Of a DNA stretch of 64,000 nucleotides, positions 1 to 7,844 are shown one piece after another. The DNA is from Rhizobium johnstonii 3841. GTDB lineage: Bacteria > Pseudomonadota > Alphaproteobacteria > Rhizobiales > Rhizobiaceae. The translations under genes were made by a program, and so were the position numbers. The stretch spans positions 2,051,501 through 2,115,500 of the forward strand of contig NC_008380.1 of assembly GCF_000009265.1 (NCBI RefSeq), given 5' to 3'. Every line of letters begins with the position of its first letter. The stretch's first letter is position 1. The notes beneath the pieces were generated by a model that did no database searches, was not told the DNA's origin, and saw only the letters and a program-made list of their open reading frames with translations.

Positions 1-1869
1 GCTCTCGCCATGCGCCGCACGGCGATGGTTGCGAATGACCTTGAGCATGCTCTCGCGGTTCGGCGCGAAATTCGGAAACGGGCCGAGCTCGGCGGCCATT
101 TCGGCCGAGGTCGCATAGCAGATGCCGGTCATGATCGCGGTCAGCGACCCTGCAATCGCGCGGGCCTCCGTGGAGTCATAGGGAATGCCCGACGACATAA
201 GCAGGCCGCCGATATTGGCGTAGCCAAGGCCGAGCGTGCGGTATTCGTAGGAGAGTTCGGCGATGCGCTTCGACGGGAACTGCGCCATCATCACCGAGAC
301 TTCGAGCACGACGGTCCACAGGCGAACCGCATGTTCGTAATCGGCGATGTTGATGCGCTTGGTGGCCTTGTCCTTGAACTGCAGCAGGTTCAGCGAGGCA
401 AGGTTGCAGGCCGTATCGTCGAGGAACATGTATTCCGAGCACGGGTTCGAGCCGCGGATCGGGCCGCCGGCCGGCGAAGTGTGCCAGTCGTTCATCGTCG
501 TGTTGAAATGGATGCCCGGATCGGCCGAAGCCCAGGCAGCGTAGGAAATCGTTTCCCAGAGATCGCGGGCCTTGAGCGTCTTCATCACCCGGCCGTCCTT
601 GCGGGCGGTCAGGTTCCATTCGCCATCATTTTCGACGGCGCGCAGGAAGTCGTCCTTGATCGAGACGGAATTGTTGGAGTTCTGGCCGGATACCGTGAGG
701 TAGGCTTCCGAATCCCAATCCGTGTCGTAGGTCTTGAATTGGAGATCCTTGTAGCCCTGGCGGGCGAACTGGATGACGCGCTGGACGTAGTTCTCCGGAA
801 CCTGGTCCTTCTTGGCGGCGCGGATTTCGCGCTTCAGGGCAGGGTTCTTGTTGGGATCGTAGCAATCGCCGTTGTCGCCGCCTTCGCAGTTGAAGCAGGC
901 CTTCATGATCGCCTTCAGATGCTTGGCGACGACCTTCGAGCCGGTCACGAGAGCCGCAACCTTCTGCTCTTCCTTGACCTTCCAGTTGATGTATTCCTCG
1001 ATATCCGGATGGTCGATGTCGACGACCACCATCTTGGCGGCGCGGCGCGTCGTGCCGCCCGATTTGATGGCGCCTGCGGCGCGGTCGCCGATCTTCAGGA
1101 AGCTCATCAGGCCGGAGGAGCGGCCGCCGCCGGAAAGCTTTTCGCCTTCGCCGCGCAGCATCGAGAAGTTGGAGCCGGTGCCGGAGCCGTATTTGAACAG
1201 GCGCGCTTCACGCACCCAGAGGTCCATGATGCCGCCTTCGTTGACGAGATCGTCCTCGACAGACTGGATGAAGCAAGCATGCGGCTGCGGATGTTCGTAG
1301 GCCGACTTGGACTTGGTCAGCTTGCCGGTGAAGGGATCGACATAGAAATGGCCCTGGCCGGGACCATCGATGCCGTAGGCCCAATGCAGGCCGGTGTTGA
1401 ACCACTGCGGCGAGTTCGGGGCGACGCGCTGGGTGGCGAGCATATAGGCAAGCTCGTCCTTGAAGGCCGATGCATCTTCCTCGGAGGAGAAATAGCCGCC
1501 CTTCCAACCCCAATAGGTCCAGGTGCCGGCAAGACGGTCGAAGACCTGGCGCGCATCGATTTCGGAGCCGGTCTGCTCGTCCTTGGACAGGGTCTTCAGC
1601 GCAGCATCGTCGGGAACGGAGCGCCACAGGAAGGAAGGAACATCGTTTTCCTCGACCTTCTTCAGCCGGGTGGGAACGCCGGCCTTGCGGAAATACTTCT
1701 GCGCCAGAACGTCGGTCGCGACCTGGGAGAACTGCGCGGGAACGTCGATGTTCTCGAGGCGGAACACGATCGAACCGTCAGGGTTCTTGATCTCGCTCGT
1801 CGCCTTGCGGAATTCGATATCCGCATAGGCGCCTTGGCCGGCCTTCGTGAAACGACGTTCGATGCGCAT
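1..1869 (-). CDS. nrdJ: Vitamin B12-dependent ribonucleotide reductase, N-terminal half (cut by window edge)
   Basis: Class II ribonucleotide reductase, which reduces ribonucleotides to deoxyribonucleotides using adenosylcobalamin. The 623 codons seen start MRIERRFTKAGQGAYADIEF, as is usual for rhizobial NrdJ. They include the glycine-rich GSGTGSNFSMLRGEG stretch and the active-site segment NPCSEYMFLDDTACNLASLN near residue 478. The frame runs open to base 1, so the C-terminal half lies outside the window. The start at 1869 is supported by a GAGGTC ribosome site just upstream. A long open frame on the opposite strand is only a GC-rich shadow. Tandem NrdR-type boxes lie about 130-175 bp upstream of the start codon, as expected for a gene repressed when deoxynucleotides are plentiful. 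The identification is firm. Confidence 0.95.
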   Translation of the reverse strand, partial: MRIERRFTKAGQGAYADIEFRKATSEIKNPDGSIVFRLENIDVPAQFSQVATDVLAQKYFRKAGVPTRLKKVEENDVPSFLWRSVPDDAALKTLSKDEQTGSEIDARQVFDRLAGTWTYWGWKGGYFSSEEDASAFKDELAYMLATQRVAPNSPQWFNTGLHWAYGIDGPGQGHFYVDPFTGKLTKSKSAYEHPQPHACFIQSVEDDLVNEGGIMDLWVREARLFKYGSGTGSNFSMLRGEGEKLSGGGRSSGLMSFLKIGDRAAGAIKSGGTTRRAAKMVVVDIDHPDIEEYINWKVKEEQKVAALVTGSKVVAKHLKAIMKACFNCEGGDNGDCYDPNKNPALKREIRAAKKDQVPENYVQRVIQFARQGYKDLQFKTYDTDWDSEAYLTVSGQNSNNSVSIKDDFLRAVENDGEWNLTARKDGRVMKTLKARDLWETISYAAWASADPGIHFNTTMNDWHTSPAGGPIRGSNPCSEYMFLDDTACNLASLNLLQFKDKATKRINIADYEHAVRLWTVVLEVSVMMAQFPSKRIAELSYEYRTLGLGYANIGGLLMSSGIPYDSTEARAIAGSLTAIMTGICYATSAEMAAELGPFPNFAPNRESMLKVIRNHRRAAHGES

Positions 1870-1997
1870 AGTCTTGACCTCGCGTTGGCGCCCGGTCCCC
1901 ACGACCTCAGGCGCAAAATTCCTATCCGGCGGCACTTTGTCGTCGCGCAGCCAGTCTCGTTTCCGTATTGTGACAGGGGTGTCATCCGGAGATGTCC

Positions 1998-2044
1998 TTC
2001 CTGTATCTTGTGGTGATGGTGGCTGCAAACACTAAATATAGTAT
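1998..2044 (-). promoter_or_regulatory. Tandem NrdR-type boxes upstream of nrdJ
   Basis: The sequence ACACTAAATATAGTAT at 2029-2044 matches the published NrdR consensus acaCwAtATaTwGtgt at 14 of 16 positions. A weaker copy at 1998-2013 (TTCCTGTATCTTGTGG) matches 10 of 16 and starts exactly 31 bp from the first, which is the three-helical-turn spacing typical of paired NrdR sites. Both lie between nrdJ and its upstream neighbour. This is a motif comparison by eye. No nrdR gene is in the window. The remaining stretch 2045-2460 shows no gene. Confidence 0.65.
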
Positions 2045-2273
2045 TAACAGCTTATTATCGCCAGCCCCGATGTCACTTTTTTTGGAGGCTGAAAACCGCG
2101 CAGAAATCCTGTCTGGCCTGAACCGTTCCCGGTCCATCGCCCTGATTCCGCGTCCTAATTTTCAAAAGGGAACCGGGCTCGTTACCTCCGGTCCTGTCGC
2201 CGCCGCAACATCAGGATCAGTAAAGTTTGAAACAGCTGATTCCGTCAAGGGCTGGCTTTTAATTGATTGCTAA

Positions 2274-2289
2274 CCACAACATGTTGTGG
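2274..2289. repeat. Perfect 16-bp palindrome CCACAACATGTTGTGG
   Basis: A perfect inverted repeat with no spacer lies in the gene-free stretch between nrdJ and the exported protein at 2509. It resembles an operator for a dimeric regulator. It is about 400 bp upstream of nrdJ and downstream of the convergently placed neighbour, so its target is unclear. Confidence 0.5.
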
Positions 2290-2474
2290 ATGCGCCTGTG
2301 GAGATTGGGGAAAGCCGGGGAGCGCTGAAATTACAATGGCTTGCAGGCATTGCCGGCTAAGGAAAACCTTAGAATGGCAAAAAAGCGTCCTGCGGCAAAT
2401 CTTGTGATGGCATTTCCGGCGCAAATGGGCATGCCGATTCGCCGGTGAAATCAGCGCTCCTAAAGCGCGTCCTT

Positions 2475-2503
2475 ATCGCAAAACCGCAAACTTTTGCGCG
2501 ACA
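2475..2503. repeat. Degenerate short palindromic repeat
   Basis: The arms TCGCAAAA and TTTTGCGCGA surround a short CCGCAAAC centre. This resembles the dispersed rhizobial palindromes that also occur at 5865 and 13317. It lies immediately after the stop codon of the minus-strand gene at 2509-3099 and may serve as its 3' hairpin. Confidence 0.4.
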
Positions 2504-2508
2504 TGGTC

Positions 2509-3099
2509 TTAAATCGCATCGATGGCGATGGTGACGATGGCGACGCCGATCGGCCTGTTCTCTTTGTCCATGACGACGAAGCTCGCCTGCGTCTCGAGAT
2601 TTTGGCTGGATTCGTTGCGTTCCGCCCGGTCGATGAAGATCTCGCGGGAGCCGTTGGCGAAGGTTCTGAGGTATTTCTCCTCGTCGCCCTGCCAATAGTC
2701 TGCGGTGATGGTGCTCTGCCCGACATTCAGCCCATGCGAGTCGGTGACGAAAAATTCGAGAATCGCGCCCTGCGAGGCGTCCTGCTTTTCCCTCAGGTAA
2801 TGCGACACGGATTTGTCGAGCAGCAGCTTGACCATCTGCAGGTGGTGCTGATCGACCTCAGACCGGTAGGTCTCGTCGAGCACCCGCATATCCATTTCGC
2901 TGACATTGCCGAATTTTGCGTTCTGCTCGGCAATGGCTTTCAGCACCAACGGCGTTTCCACTATCGGCCGGATTCGTTTCTCAACATAGTCGCGCACGAG
3001 GGGAATATAGGCAGGTTCAGCGCGGACAGGCGCCAGCGGCAACAGAAAGGCCGCCAGCCCGACGGTCACAACCGCTCTTATATGCCCCCACCGCGCCAT
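2509..3099 (-). CDS. Exported sensor-like (PDC/Cache-type) protein of unknown function
   Basis: A 196-residue protein with a clear signal peptide: after the start MARWGHIRAVVTVGL comes a hydrophobic stretch ending at PVRAEP. The mature part has the flavour of a single periplasmic PDC/Cache sensing domain, with a helical N-terminal part and a C-terminal ligand-pocket-like segment (SFVVMDKENRPIGVAIVTI). No histidine kinase, HAMP or GGDEF domain follows, so it is a stand-alone periplasmic domain. The start at 3099 was chosen because AAGGAAACG precedes it. An upstream in-frame start at 3144 lacks a ribosome site. The specific ligand or partner cannot be told from the sequence. Confidence 0.6.
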   Translation of the reverse strand: MARWGHIRAVVTVGLAAFLLPLAPVRAEPAYIPLVRDYVEKRIRPIVETPLVLKAIAEQNAKFGNVSEMDMRVLDETYRSEVDQHHLQMVKLLLDKSVSHYLREKQDASQGAILEFFVTDSHGLNVGQSTITADYWQGDEEKYLRTFANGSREIFIDRAERNESSQNLETQASFVVMDKENRPIGVAIVTIAIDAI

Positions 3100-3165
3100 C
3101 TCGTTTCCTTGTACCGTACCGATCATTGCACGCTTTAAGCGCAATTTGACACGATTCGCACGCCC

Positions 3166-3272
3166 TACAGCGCCGCGCGTCTTTTCGAGAGCCGCAAAGG
3201 ACGCTGTAACATTTTGAATTGCTGCATAATTTCATCCTTGAATCGATTCCGATTGAAGGAATTAGACAGCAG
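3166..3272 (-). repeat. RIME1-like intergenic mosaic element, copy A
   Basis: About 107 bp with two palindromes: a GCATAATTTC arm system and a TACAGCG...GCGCGTCTTTTCGAGA system. It matches copies at 20022 and 34892, in the opposite orientation to both. The family is known from Rhizobium and Sinorhizobium chromosomes. It is the most diverged of the three copies here. Confidence 0.75.
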
Positions 3273-3395
3273 TCTATGAGCAAAAGATAAAATAGATGTG
3301 CAGATCCCGATAGCGGATTCAGGAAACCTCGCCGACAAAATCTGGAACAATTTAAAGTGGTAAATCCGCGGGTCGCGCGCTTTGATCGGTGGCGA

Positions 3396-3890
3396 TCAGC
3401 CCGCACCCTTGGCGATCGGCTCCTGATAGGTGAAGCCCATGTCCCAGGGGAAGTAGATCCAGGTGTCCTGGCTCACCTCGGTGATGAAGGTATCGACGGT
3501 CGGCACGCCCTTCGGCTTGGCGTAGACGCAGGCGAAATGTGCTCTCGGCAGCATGGTGCGCACCTGTGCGGCGGTCTTGCCGGTATCGGTCAGATCGTCG
3601 ACGACCAGCACGGTTTCGCCGCCATTCTCCATAAGTTCGGGCGCTATTCCCTTGAGCAGCACCATGTCGCCCTGGTTCACATAGTCATGATAGGAAGCGA
3701 CACAGACGGTCTCGATCAGCCGGATGTTCAGCTCGCGCGAGATGATCGCAGCCGGAACGAGGCCCCCGCGGGTGATGCAGACGATCGCCTTGAACGTCTG
3801 ATTCAAGCCGGCAAGCCGCCAGGCAAGGGCGCGCGCATCGCGGTGGAACTGATCCCAGGAAACGGGAAAGGCTTTATCGGGAAGGGACAT
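3396..3890 (-). CDS. gpt: Xanthine-guanine phosphoribosyltransferase
   Basis: A 164-residue type I phosphoribosyltransferase that salvages xanthine, guanine or hypoxanthine to the nucleotide using PRPP in the cytoplasm. The PRPP-binding signature [13 protein letters not shown] is at residues 94-106 and the RGG turn (ITRGGLVPA) is near 40-47. The C-terminal segment [15 protein letters not shown] is typical of Gpt. The start at 3890 gives the usual family length. A longer frame upstream has no sensible N-terminus. It stands alone between the stress protein gene upstream and a RIME1 element downstream. Confidence 0.88.
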   Translation of the reverse strand: MSLPDKAFPVSWDQFHRDARALAWRLAGLNQTFKAIVCITRGGLVPAAIISRELNIRLIETVCVASYHDYVNQGDMVLLKGIAPELMENGGETVLVVDDLTDTGKTAAQVRTMLPRAHFACVYAKPKGVPTVDTFITEVSQDTWIYFPWDMGFTYQEPIAKGAG

Positions 3891-4071
3891 CGGGCTGCTC
3901 CGCGGCATGAAAAAACGACACGCCGTTTGCCGGCGACCGGATGGGCTTGAAGCGGCGATTGGCAAAACGCAAATCGCGCAGTCGGAACTGCGCGAGATGG
4001 GGCCGAGGCTCGAAGCTGTCATCGGTCGCCGCAATTAGCGGGATTTGCCGGCAAAAGGCAAGAGCAGCCAA

Positions 4072-4914
4072 TCAACGCGATAACAGGGTCAGCGCCGTCA
4101 TCGATTGCAGCAAGGTTTTCGTCGTGCCGCCGAAGATCATCTGCCAGAGCCAGGAATGCGTATAGGCGCCCATGACGAGAAGATCGATGCTGCTGTCCGA
4201 AAGCCGGTTCTCGATGACATGCGATGCGCTCTTATCCACACTCTGGGCCGTGGAAAGCGTCGCCTTCACGCCATGACGCGCAAGTGTCGCGGCGATGTCG
4301 GCGCCGGCGGTCAGCGGCGATTGCAGCGCCGTGTCGGCCGGATCGACGGAAAAGATCTCCACATCGTCAGCCGCCTTCAGGATCGGCAGTGCGTCGAAGG
4401 TTGCGCGCGCCGCCTCTTTCGATCCGTTCCAGGCGATCAGCACCCGCTTGATCGGCTTCGGCTGGCGAATGATATAGGGGATCATCAGCACCGGCCGGCC
4501 GGTTTCGAAAAGGAAACTGTCGACGTCGACGTGGCTGTCGGAAGGTCTGGCCGGGTCGGCCTGCGAGGCGATCAGGAGATCGGCGCTGCGCGCACTTTCG
4601 ATCAGCGGTGCGGAGCCGTATCCGGTTGATGTGGCAAAGCTGCGCCATTCGAAGGAGGCTCCAGCCGCCTCCGCTTTCGCCCTGAAGATGCGCTCGACGG
4701 CAATCGTTTCGCTATGCGCCATATCCTGCAGCGCCTGCACGGCAACGGGATCGGGGATTTCCATCGGCGCGACCAGCGGCACGGCGGAAATGATTTCGGC
4801 ATGCAGGCCGATCACATGGGCGCCGCTTTCAGCAGCGATGGCAAAGGCGAAATCGGCAACCGCCCCGCTATTGTCTGATGTATCGAGAATGGCGAGAATG
4901 GTTTTGTAAGACAT
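4072..4914 (-). CDS. Universal stress protein with two tandem Usp domains
   Basis: A 280-residue protein starting MSYKTILAILDTSDNSGAVA, with two UspA-like domains at about residues 3-147 and 155-280. The second domain keeps an ATP-loop-like segment (VMGAYTHSWLWQMIFGGTTK) near the C-terminus, which is the usual nucleotide-binding position in UspA proteins. The first domain has lost it, a pattern common in tandem Usp proteins. AGGAGA precedes the ATG at 4914. The gene is monocistronic by spacing. Usp proteins support survival under starvation or redox stress, but the specific trigger here is unknown. Confidence 0.85.
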   Translation of the reverse strand: MSYKTILAILDTSDNSGAVADFAFAIAAESGAHVIGLHAEIISAVPLVAPMEIPDPVAVQALQDMAHSETIAVERIFRAKAEAAGASFEWRSFATSTGYGSAPLIESARSADLLIASQADPARPSDSHVDVDSFLFETGRPVLMIPYIIRQPKPIKRVLIAWNGSKEAARATFDALPILKAADDVEIFSVDPADTALQSPLTAGADIAATLARHGVKATLSTAQSVDKSASHVIENRLSDSSIDLLVMGAYTHSWLWQMIFGGTTKTLLQSMTALTLLSR

Positions 4915-5022
4915 ATCAATTCTCCTTGCGCTGAAATGGCTTGCGCGAGGGAAGGAATGCGCCGGACCGTTCTACTGTTCCTTGAACGGGATCAAGGATG
5001 GCCTCCAGTTCCGGCGTTGCCC

Positions 5023-5799
5023 TCAAGCCTCGGCGGAATGGTTTTCGGCGATGTCCTTCCTTTGGCGGATGGCGTCGATCATCGCCTGCACCTCGGCGCC
5101 GGCCGCATCGATTGCCGCCTGCGAGCGGCCGCGTACGACGATCTCGGTCGAAAATTTCTGGCCGATATAGCGTGGGTAGGAACCGATGCTGGTTTCCGGA
5201 TGTGCCTTCTGGATCGCGGTCAGTGGCGTGCCGATCTCGCCTTCGCCGTAAGGGCAAGCGATGGCGAGCGAAAGCACCGGCGTGCCGGTTCGAAGCGTCG
5301 GCAGCACATTGTCGACCATCGCCTGGAAGACCTGCGGCACGCCGGCCATGACATGGACATTGCCGATGATGAAGCCTGGCGCTGTCGAGACTGGATTGGC
5401 GATGTGCACAGCGCCGCGCGGCATGCGCGCCATACGCTGGCGCGCCTCGGTGAATTCCATCTCGCGGCGCCGGTACATCTCGGCAAGCAGCGTCATTGCT
5501 GTTTCGTCGTATTCGCAGGGCACGCCGAAAGCCTTGGAGATGGCATCGGCGGTTATGTCGTCATGCGTCGGCCCGATGCCGCCCGAGGTGAAGACGTAAT
5601 CATACTTGCCGCGAAGCGCGTTCAGTGCCTCGACAATCGCGTCCTCGTCGTCGGCGACGATCCGCACTTCCTTGAGGTCGATGCCGGAAAGCGTCAGCAA
5701 ATCGGCGAGGTGGCCGATATTTTTATCCTTGGTGCGGCCGGAGAGAAGTTCGTCGCCGATGGCGAGCATGGCGGCGGTGACGACGATGTCTTGGCTCAT
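5023..5799 (-). CDS. CinA-like molybdopterin-binding domain protein (competence/damage-inducible protein A)
   Basis: A 258-residue MoCF/MoaB-fold protein with the motifs AIGDELLSGRTKDKN near residues 12-26 and TSGGIGPTHDDITADAI near residue 75. These are diagnostic of the N-terminal half of CinA. The C-terminal nicotinamide-nucleotide amidase domain of full CinA is absent, so this is the short alphaproteobacterial form. Members of this group are linked to pyridine-nucleotide or FAD repair, but the activity of the short form is not settled. The start at 5799 (MSQDIVVTAAMLAIG) removes an upstream extension that overlaps the dispersed palindrome at 5865. Confidence 0.82.
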   Translation of the reverse strand: MSQDIVVTAAMLAIGDELLSGRTKDKNIGHLADLLTLSGIDLKEVRIVADDEDAIVEALNALRGKYDYVFTSGGIGPTHDDITADAISKAFGVPCEYDETAMTLLAEMYRRREMEFTEARQRMARMPRGAVHIANPVSTAPGFIIGNVHVMAGVPQVFQAMVDNVLPTLRTGTPVLSLAIACPYGEGEIGTPLTAIQKAHPETSIGSYPRYIGQKFSTEIVVRGRSQAAIDAAGAEVQAMIDAIRQRKDIAENHSAEA

Positions 5800-5864
5800 G
5801 GGATGTTCCGTGATGTGAGGCTGGGGAATAGGTAGCGCCGTTCGCTCGCTTTGCAAACACCAGA

Positions 5865-5908
5865 GCATGATGCCGAAAAGTGCAGGCGGTTTTTGGACGA
5901 CATCATGC
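5865..5908. repeat. 44-bp dispersed palindromic repeat, copy 1
   Basis: The arms GCATGATG and CATCATGC enclose CCGAAAAGTG...GCGGTTTTTGG. It matches the copy at 13317-13360 at about 39 of 44 positions. It lies upstream of the CinA-like gene. Such elements are spread widely in rhizobial genomes. Confidence 0.7.
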
Positions 5909-6084
5909 GCCAACTCTCTAATTCGGGCGATGCGTCATTTTGCCGAAATGAAAACCGCAAGCGAATTTTCGTCTCCGGGTGGTGAACACTGAGTTCTTGA
6001 CGGAAGGGCTGTGTTCGCCCAGACGCGCTGATAGAAATCGCGTCGGACACGAAATTCAACCCGATGTTTCAAGGAAGATAGAAG

Positions 6085-6681
6085 ATGGCGAAGGTTCTCG
6101 TCCTTTATTATTCGGCTTACGGCCATATCGAAACCATGGCCTATGCGGTCGCCGAAGGCGCGAAGTCGGCCGGCGCCGAGGTCACCGTCAAGCGCGTTCC
6201 GGAACTGGTTCCGGAAGACGTCGCCAAGGCTTCCTATTACAAGGTCGACCAGGCGGCTCCCATCGCCACCGTCGACGAACTGGCGGACTATGACGCGATC
6301 ATCGTCGGCGCCGGCACCCGCTTCGGCACGGTCGCCTCGCAGATGCGCAATTTCTGGGATCAGACGGGCGGCCTCTGGTTCGCCGGCAAACTCGTCGGCA
6401 AGCTCGGTTCGGTCTTCACCTCTTCGGCCACCCAGCACGGCGGCCAGGAATCGACCATCCTCGGCTTCATCCCGACCTTCCTGCACCAGGGCATGGTCGT
6501 TGCCGGCCTGCCTTATGCCTTCCAGGGCCAGATGGGCACCGAGGAAGTCAAGGGCGGCTCGCCCTACGGTGCCTCCACCATCACCAACGGCGACGGCTCG
6601 CGCCAGCCTTCCGAGATCGAACTGGAAGGCGCGAAATACCAGGGCGCCCACGTCGCCAAGCTTGCTGCCAAGCTCGCCTGA
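6085..6681 (+). CDS. wrbA: NAD(P)H:quinone oxidoreductase, WrbA type
   Basis: A 198-residue flavodoxin-like enzyme that reduces quinones by two electrons using FMN and NAD(P)H, limiting semiquinone formation. The FMN phosphate-binding loop [12 protein letters not shown] is at residues 8-19. The [20 protein letters not shown] segment and the conserved [20 protein letters not shown] region follow in family order. Length is typical of WrbA. The ATG at 6085 has AGGAAGATAG upstream. The gene ends in a strong hairpin terminator. Confidence 0.93.
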   Translation: MAKVLVLYYSAYGHIETMAYAVAEGAKSAGAEVTVKRVPELVPEDVAKASYYKVDQAAPIATVDELADYDAIIVGAGTRFGTVASQMRNFWDQTGGLWFAGKLVGKLGSVFTSSATQHGGQESTILGFIPTFLHQGMVVAGLPYAFQGQMGTEEVKGGSPYGASTITNGDGSRQPSEIELEGAKYQGAHVAKLAAKLA

Positions 6682-6700
6682 TCTTTGACGCTGAAATAAA

Positions 6701-6745
6701 GAAGGCGCGGCGGGCATGGGGCTCGCCGCGCCTCTTCTGTTTTTT
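6701..6745 (+). terminator. Rho-independent terminator of wrbA
   Basis: The arms GGCGCGGCG (6704-6712) and CGCCGCGCC (6724-6732) pair perfectly, flanked by GAAG and CTTC, and are followed by TGTTTTTT. Confidence 0.85.
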
Positions 6746-6898
6746 CCCACGAGAGACTGGCAGCCTTCATCGGCGAGGGCATTCGGGAGGGAAATGCCTG
6801 GCCGATCATTCGTCGGTGCTGCCGGAAAACCAAGCATAATTTTTACGCCTCGCGGCTCTTCCCATCGCCCATGACGCAAGATATTGAAAATGCCGCAA

Positions 6899-6983
6899 GC
6901 GGGCGTGGCGAAACTGGTAGACGCAAGGGACTTAAAATCCCTCGGCCTTGGCTGTACGGGTTCGACCCCCGTCGCCCGCACCA
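6899..6983 (+). tRNA. tRNA-Leu (anticodon TAA)
   Basis: An 85-nt class II tRNA. The acceptor arms GCGGGCG and CGCCCGC pair over seven bases, followed by A and an encoded CCA (6981-6983). The anticodon stem GGGA..TCCC holds the loop CTTAAAA with anticodon TAA. A long variable arm and GGTTCGACCCC in the T arm are present. It reads UUA (and UUG by wobble). Confidence 0.97.
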
Positions 6984-7123
6984 CCTTCATAATCCTGTTC
7001 GAATATGCTTGTATTATGCCTGTATATTGTGGATAAAAGCGCGCTATTGCTTGCATTTGGCATTTTCGGAGCAAGGATTGCGCCGCGGCGGTTGAGTAAG
7101 TGTTGTCTTGTGGGAGTAAGACG

Positions 7124-7255
7124 ATGGTTTACGATTGGAGTGGGGCAAGGACTAGGCGCATCCGGGTCTTCAAGGCCAGTGTCGCGCTCGTTCTCGCGAC
7201 TGCGATGGCCGCGATACCACTGTTCTTCTGGGCAGTGCAATTGCGCGCTTTCTAG
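7124..7255 (+). CDS. Small single-pass membrane protein, 43 residues, unknown function
   Basis: A short frame starting MVYDWSGARTRRIRVFKASV with GGGAG nine bases upstream. A basic N-terminus is followed by one hydrophobic segment, roughly residues 18-40 (ALVLATAMAAIPLFFWAVQL), ending at AF-stop. The positive-inside layout and good ribosome site make it a believable small membrane protein. It sits between the tRNA-Leu and the minus-strand VanZ-like gene and ends 16 bases before it (convergent). I recognise no function. Confidence 0.6.
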   Translation: MVYDWSGARTRRIRVFKASVALVLATAMAAIPLFFWAVQLRAF

Positions 7256-7271
7256 TCGATCCCGCCGATAA

Positions 7272-7646
7272 TCAGCGTTCTGCGAACGGAAGGGCGTTTG
7301 GCGCCTTCGTATCGCGCCATTTGTTGATCACCCAGCCGGCCAGCAGCCCGAGGGCTGTACCCATGGCCTTGATGCTCGCGTCATGCAGGCGCGGATGGCG
7401 GGTCGGCGCGAAATATTGCAGCCATTCGATGGCGAATGCGCCGACGATCAGCAGCACCGCTACGGTTTTCCACTGCTTTGGATAGGCAAGCGCAAAGGCG
7501 AAGCCGACGAGAAGATAGGCGGCGGCACGGTCGACATCGACCGTGGTGACCGTATCCGGCCTCTCTCCGATCGGCGAAACCGTGACGAAGAGGATGAGGG
7601 CGAGCAGCAGCCAGGCGAGCGGTTTTGCGAATTTGAAGATCATCAT
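7272..7646 (-). CDS. VanZ-like family membrane protein
   Basis: A 124-residue protein with about four membrane segments. The N-terminal MMIFKFAKPLAWLLLALILF and the pattern FVTVSPIGERP, DRAAAYLLVGFAFALAYP and EWLQYFAPTRHPRLHDASIK fit the VanZ-like family. The family is named after a teicoplanin resistance accessory protein, but most members have no known role. The start at 7646 was chosen over the longer open frame because the upstream part is low-complexity and out of character. Convergent with the 43-residue protein gene. Confidence 0.7.
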   Translation of the reverse strand: MMIFKFAKPLAWLLLALILFVTVSPIGERPDTVTTVDVDRAAAYLLVGFAFALAYPKQWKTVAVLLIVGAFAIEWLQYFAPTRHPRLHDASIKAMGTALGLLAGWVINKWRDTKAPNALPFAER

Positions 7647-7844
7647 AGCTTCATATAAGTGGCCGCCCTTTTCATTGACAGTTAAAATCAGTTCATGTGC
7701 CGCCAATTTCGCGATTGGCTTAAGAAAGCCTTCCTCGGAGCGAAACGGTCCGGGAGCGAACCGGAAACGGCCCAAACGAGCTTTCCTTTGCCGGCCGGCC
7801 TGTGCCATAGCGGCGGTGGCTAATTGAGAGAATGGACCACGCCC

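Noticed and set aside
10-2016. A 668-codon open frame on the plus strand opposite nrdJ
   Set aside because: The minus strand encodes well-recognised NrdJ motifs over the same bases. The plus frame is arginine- and glycine-rich shadow sequence caused by GC-rich third positions.
1870-2500. Cobalamin riboswitch upstream of nrdJ
   Set aside because: I looked for the B12-box and the expected multi-stem layout and did not see them. NrdR boxes explain the region better.
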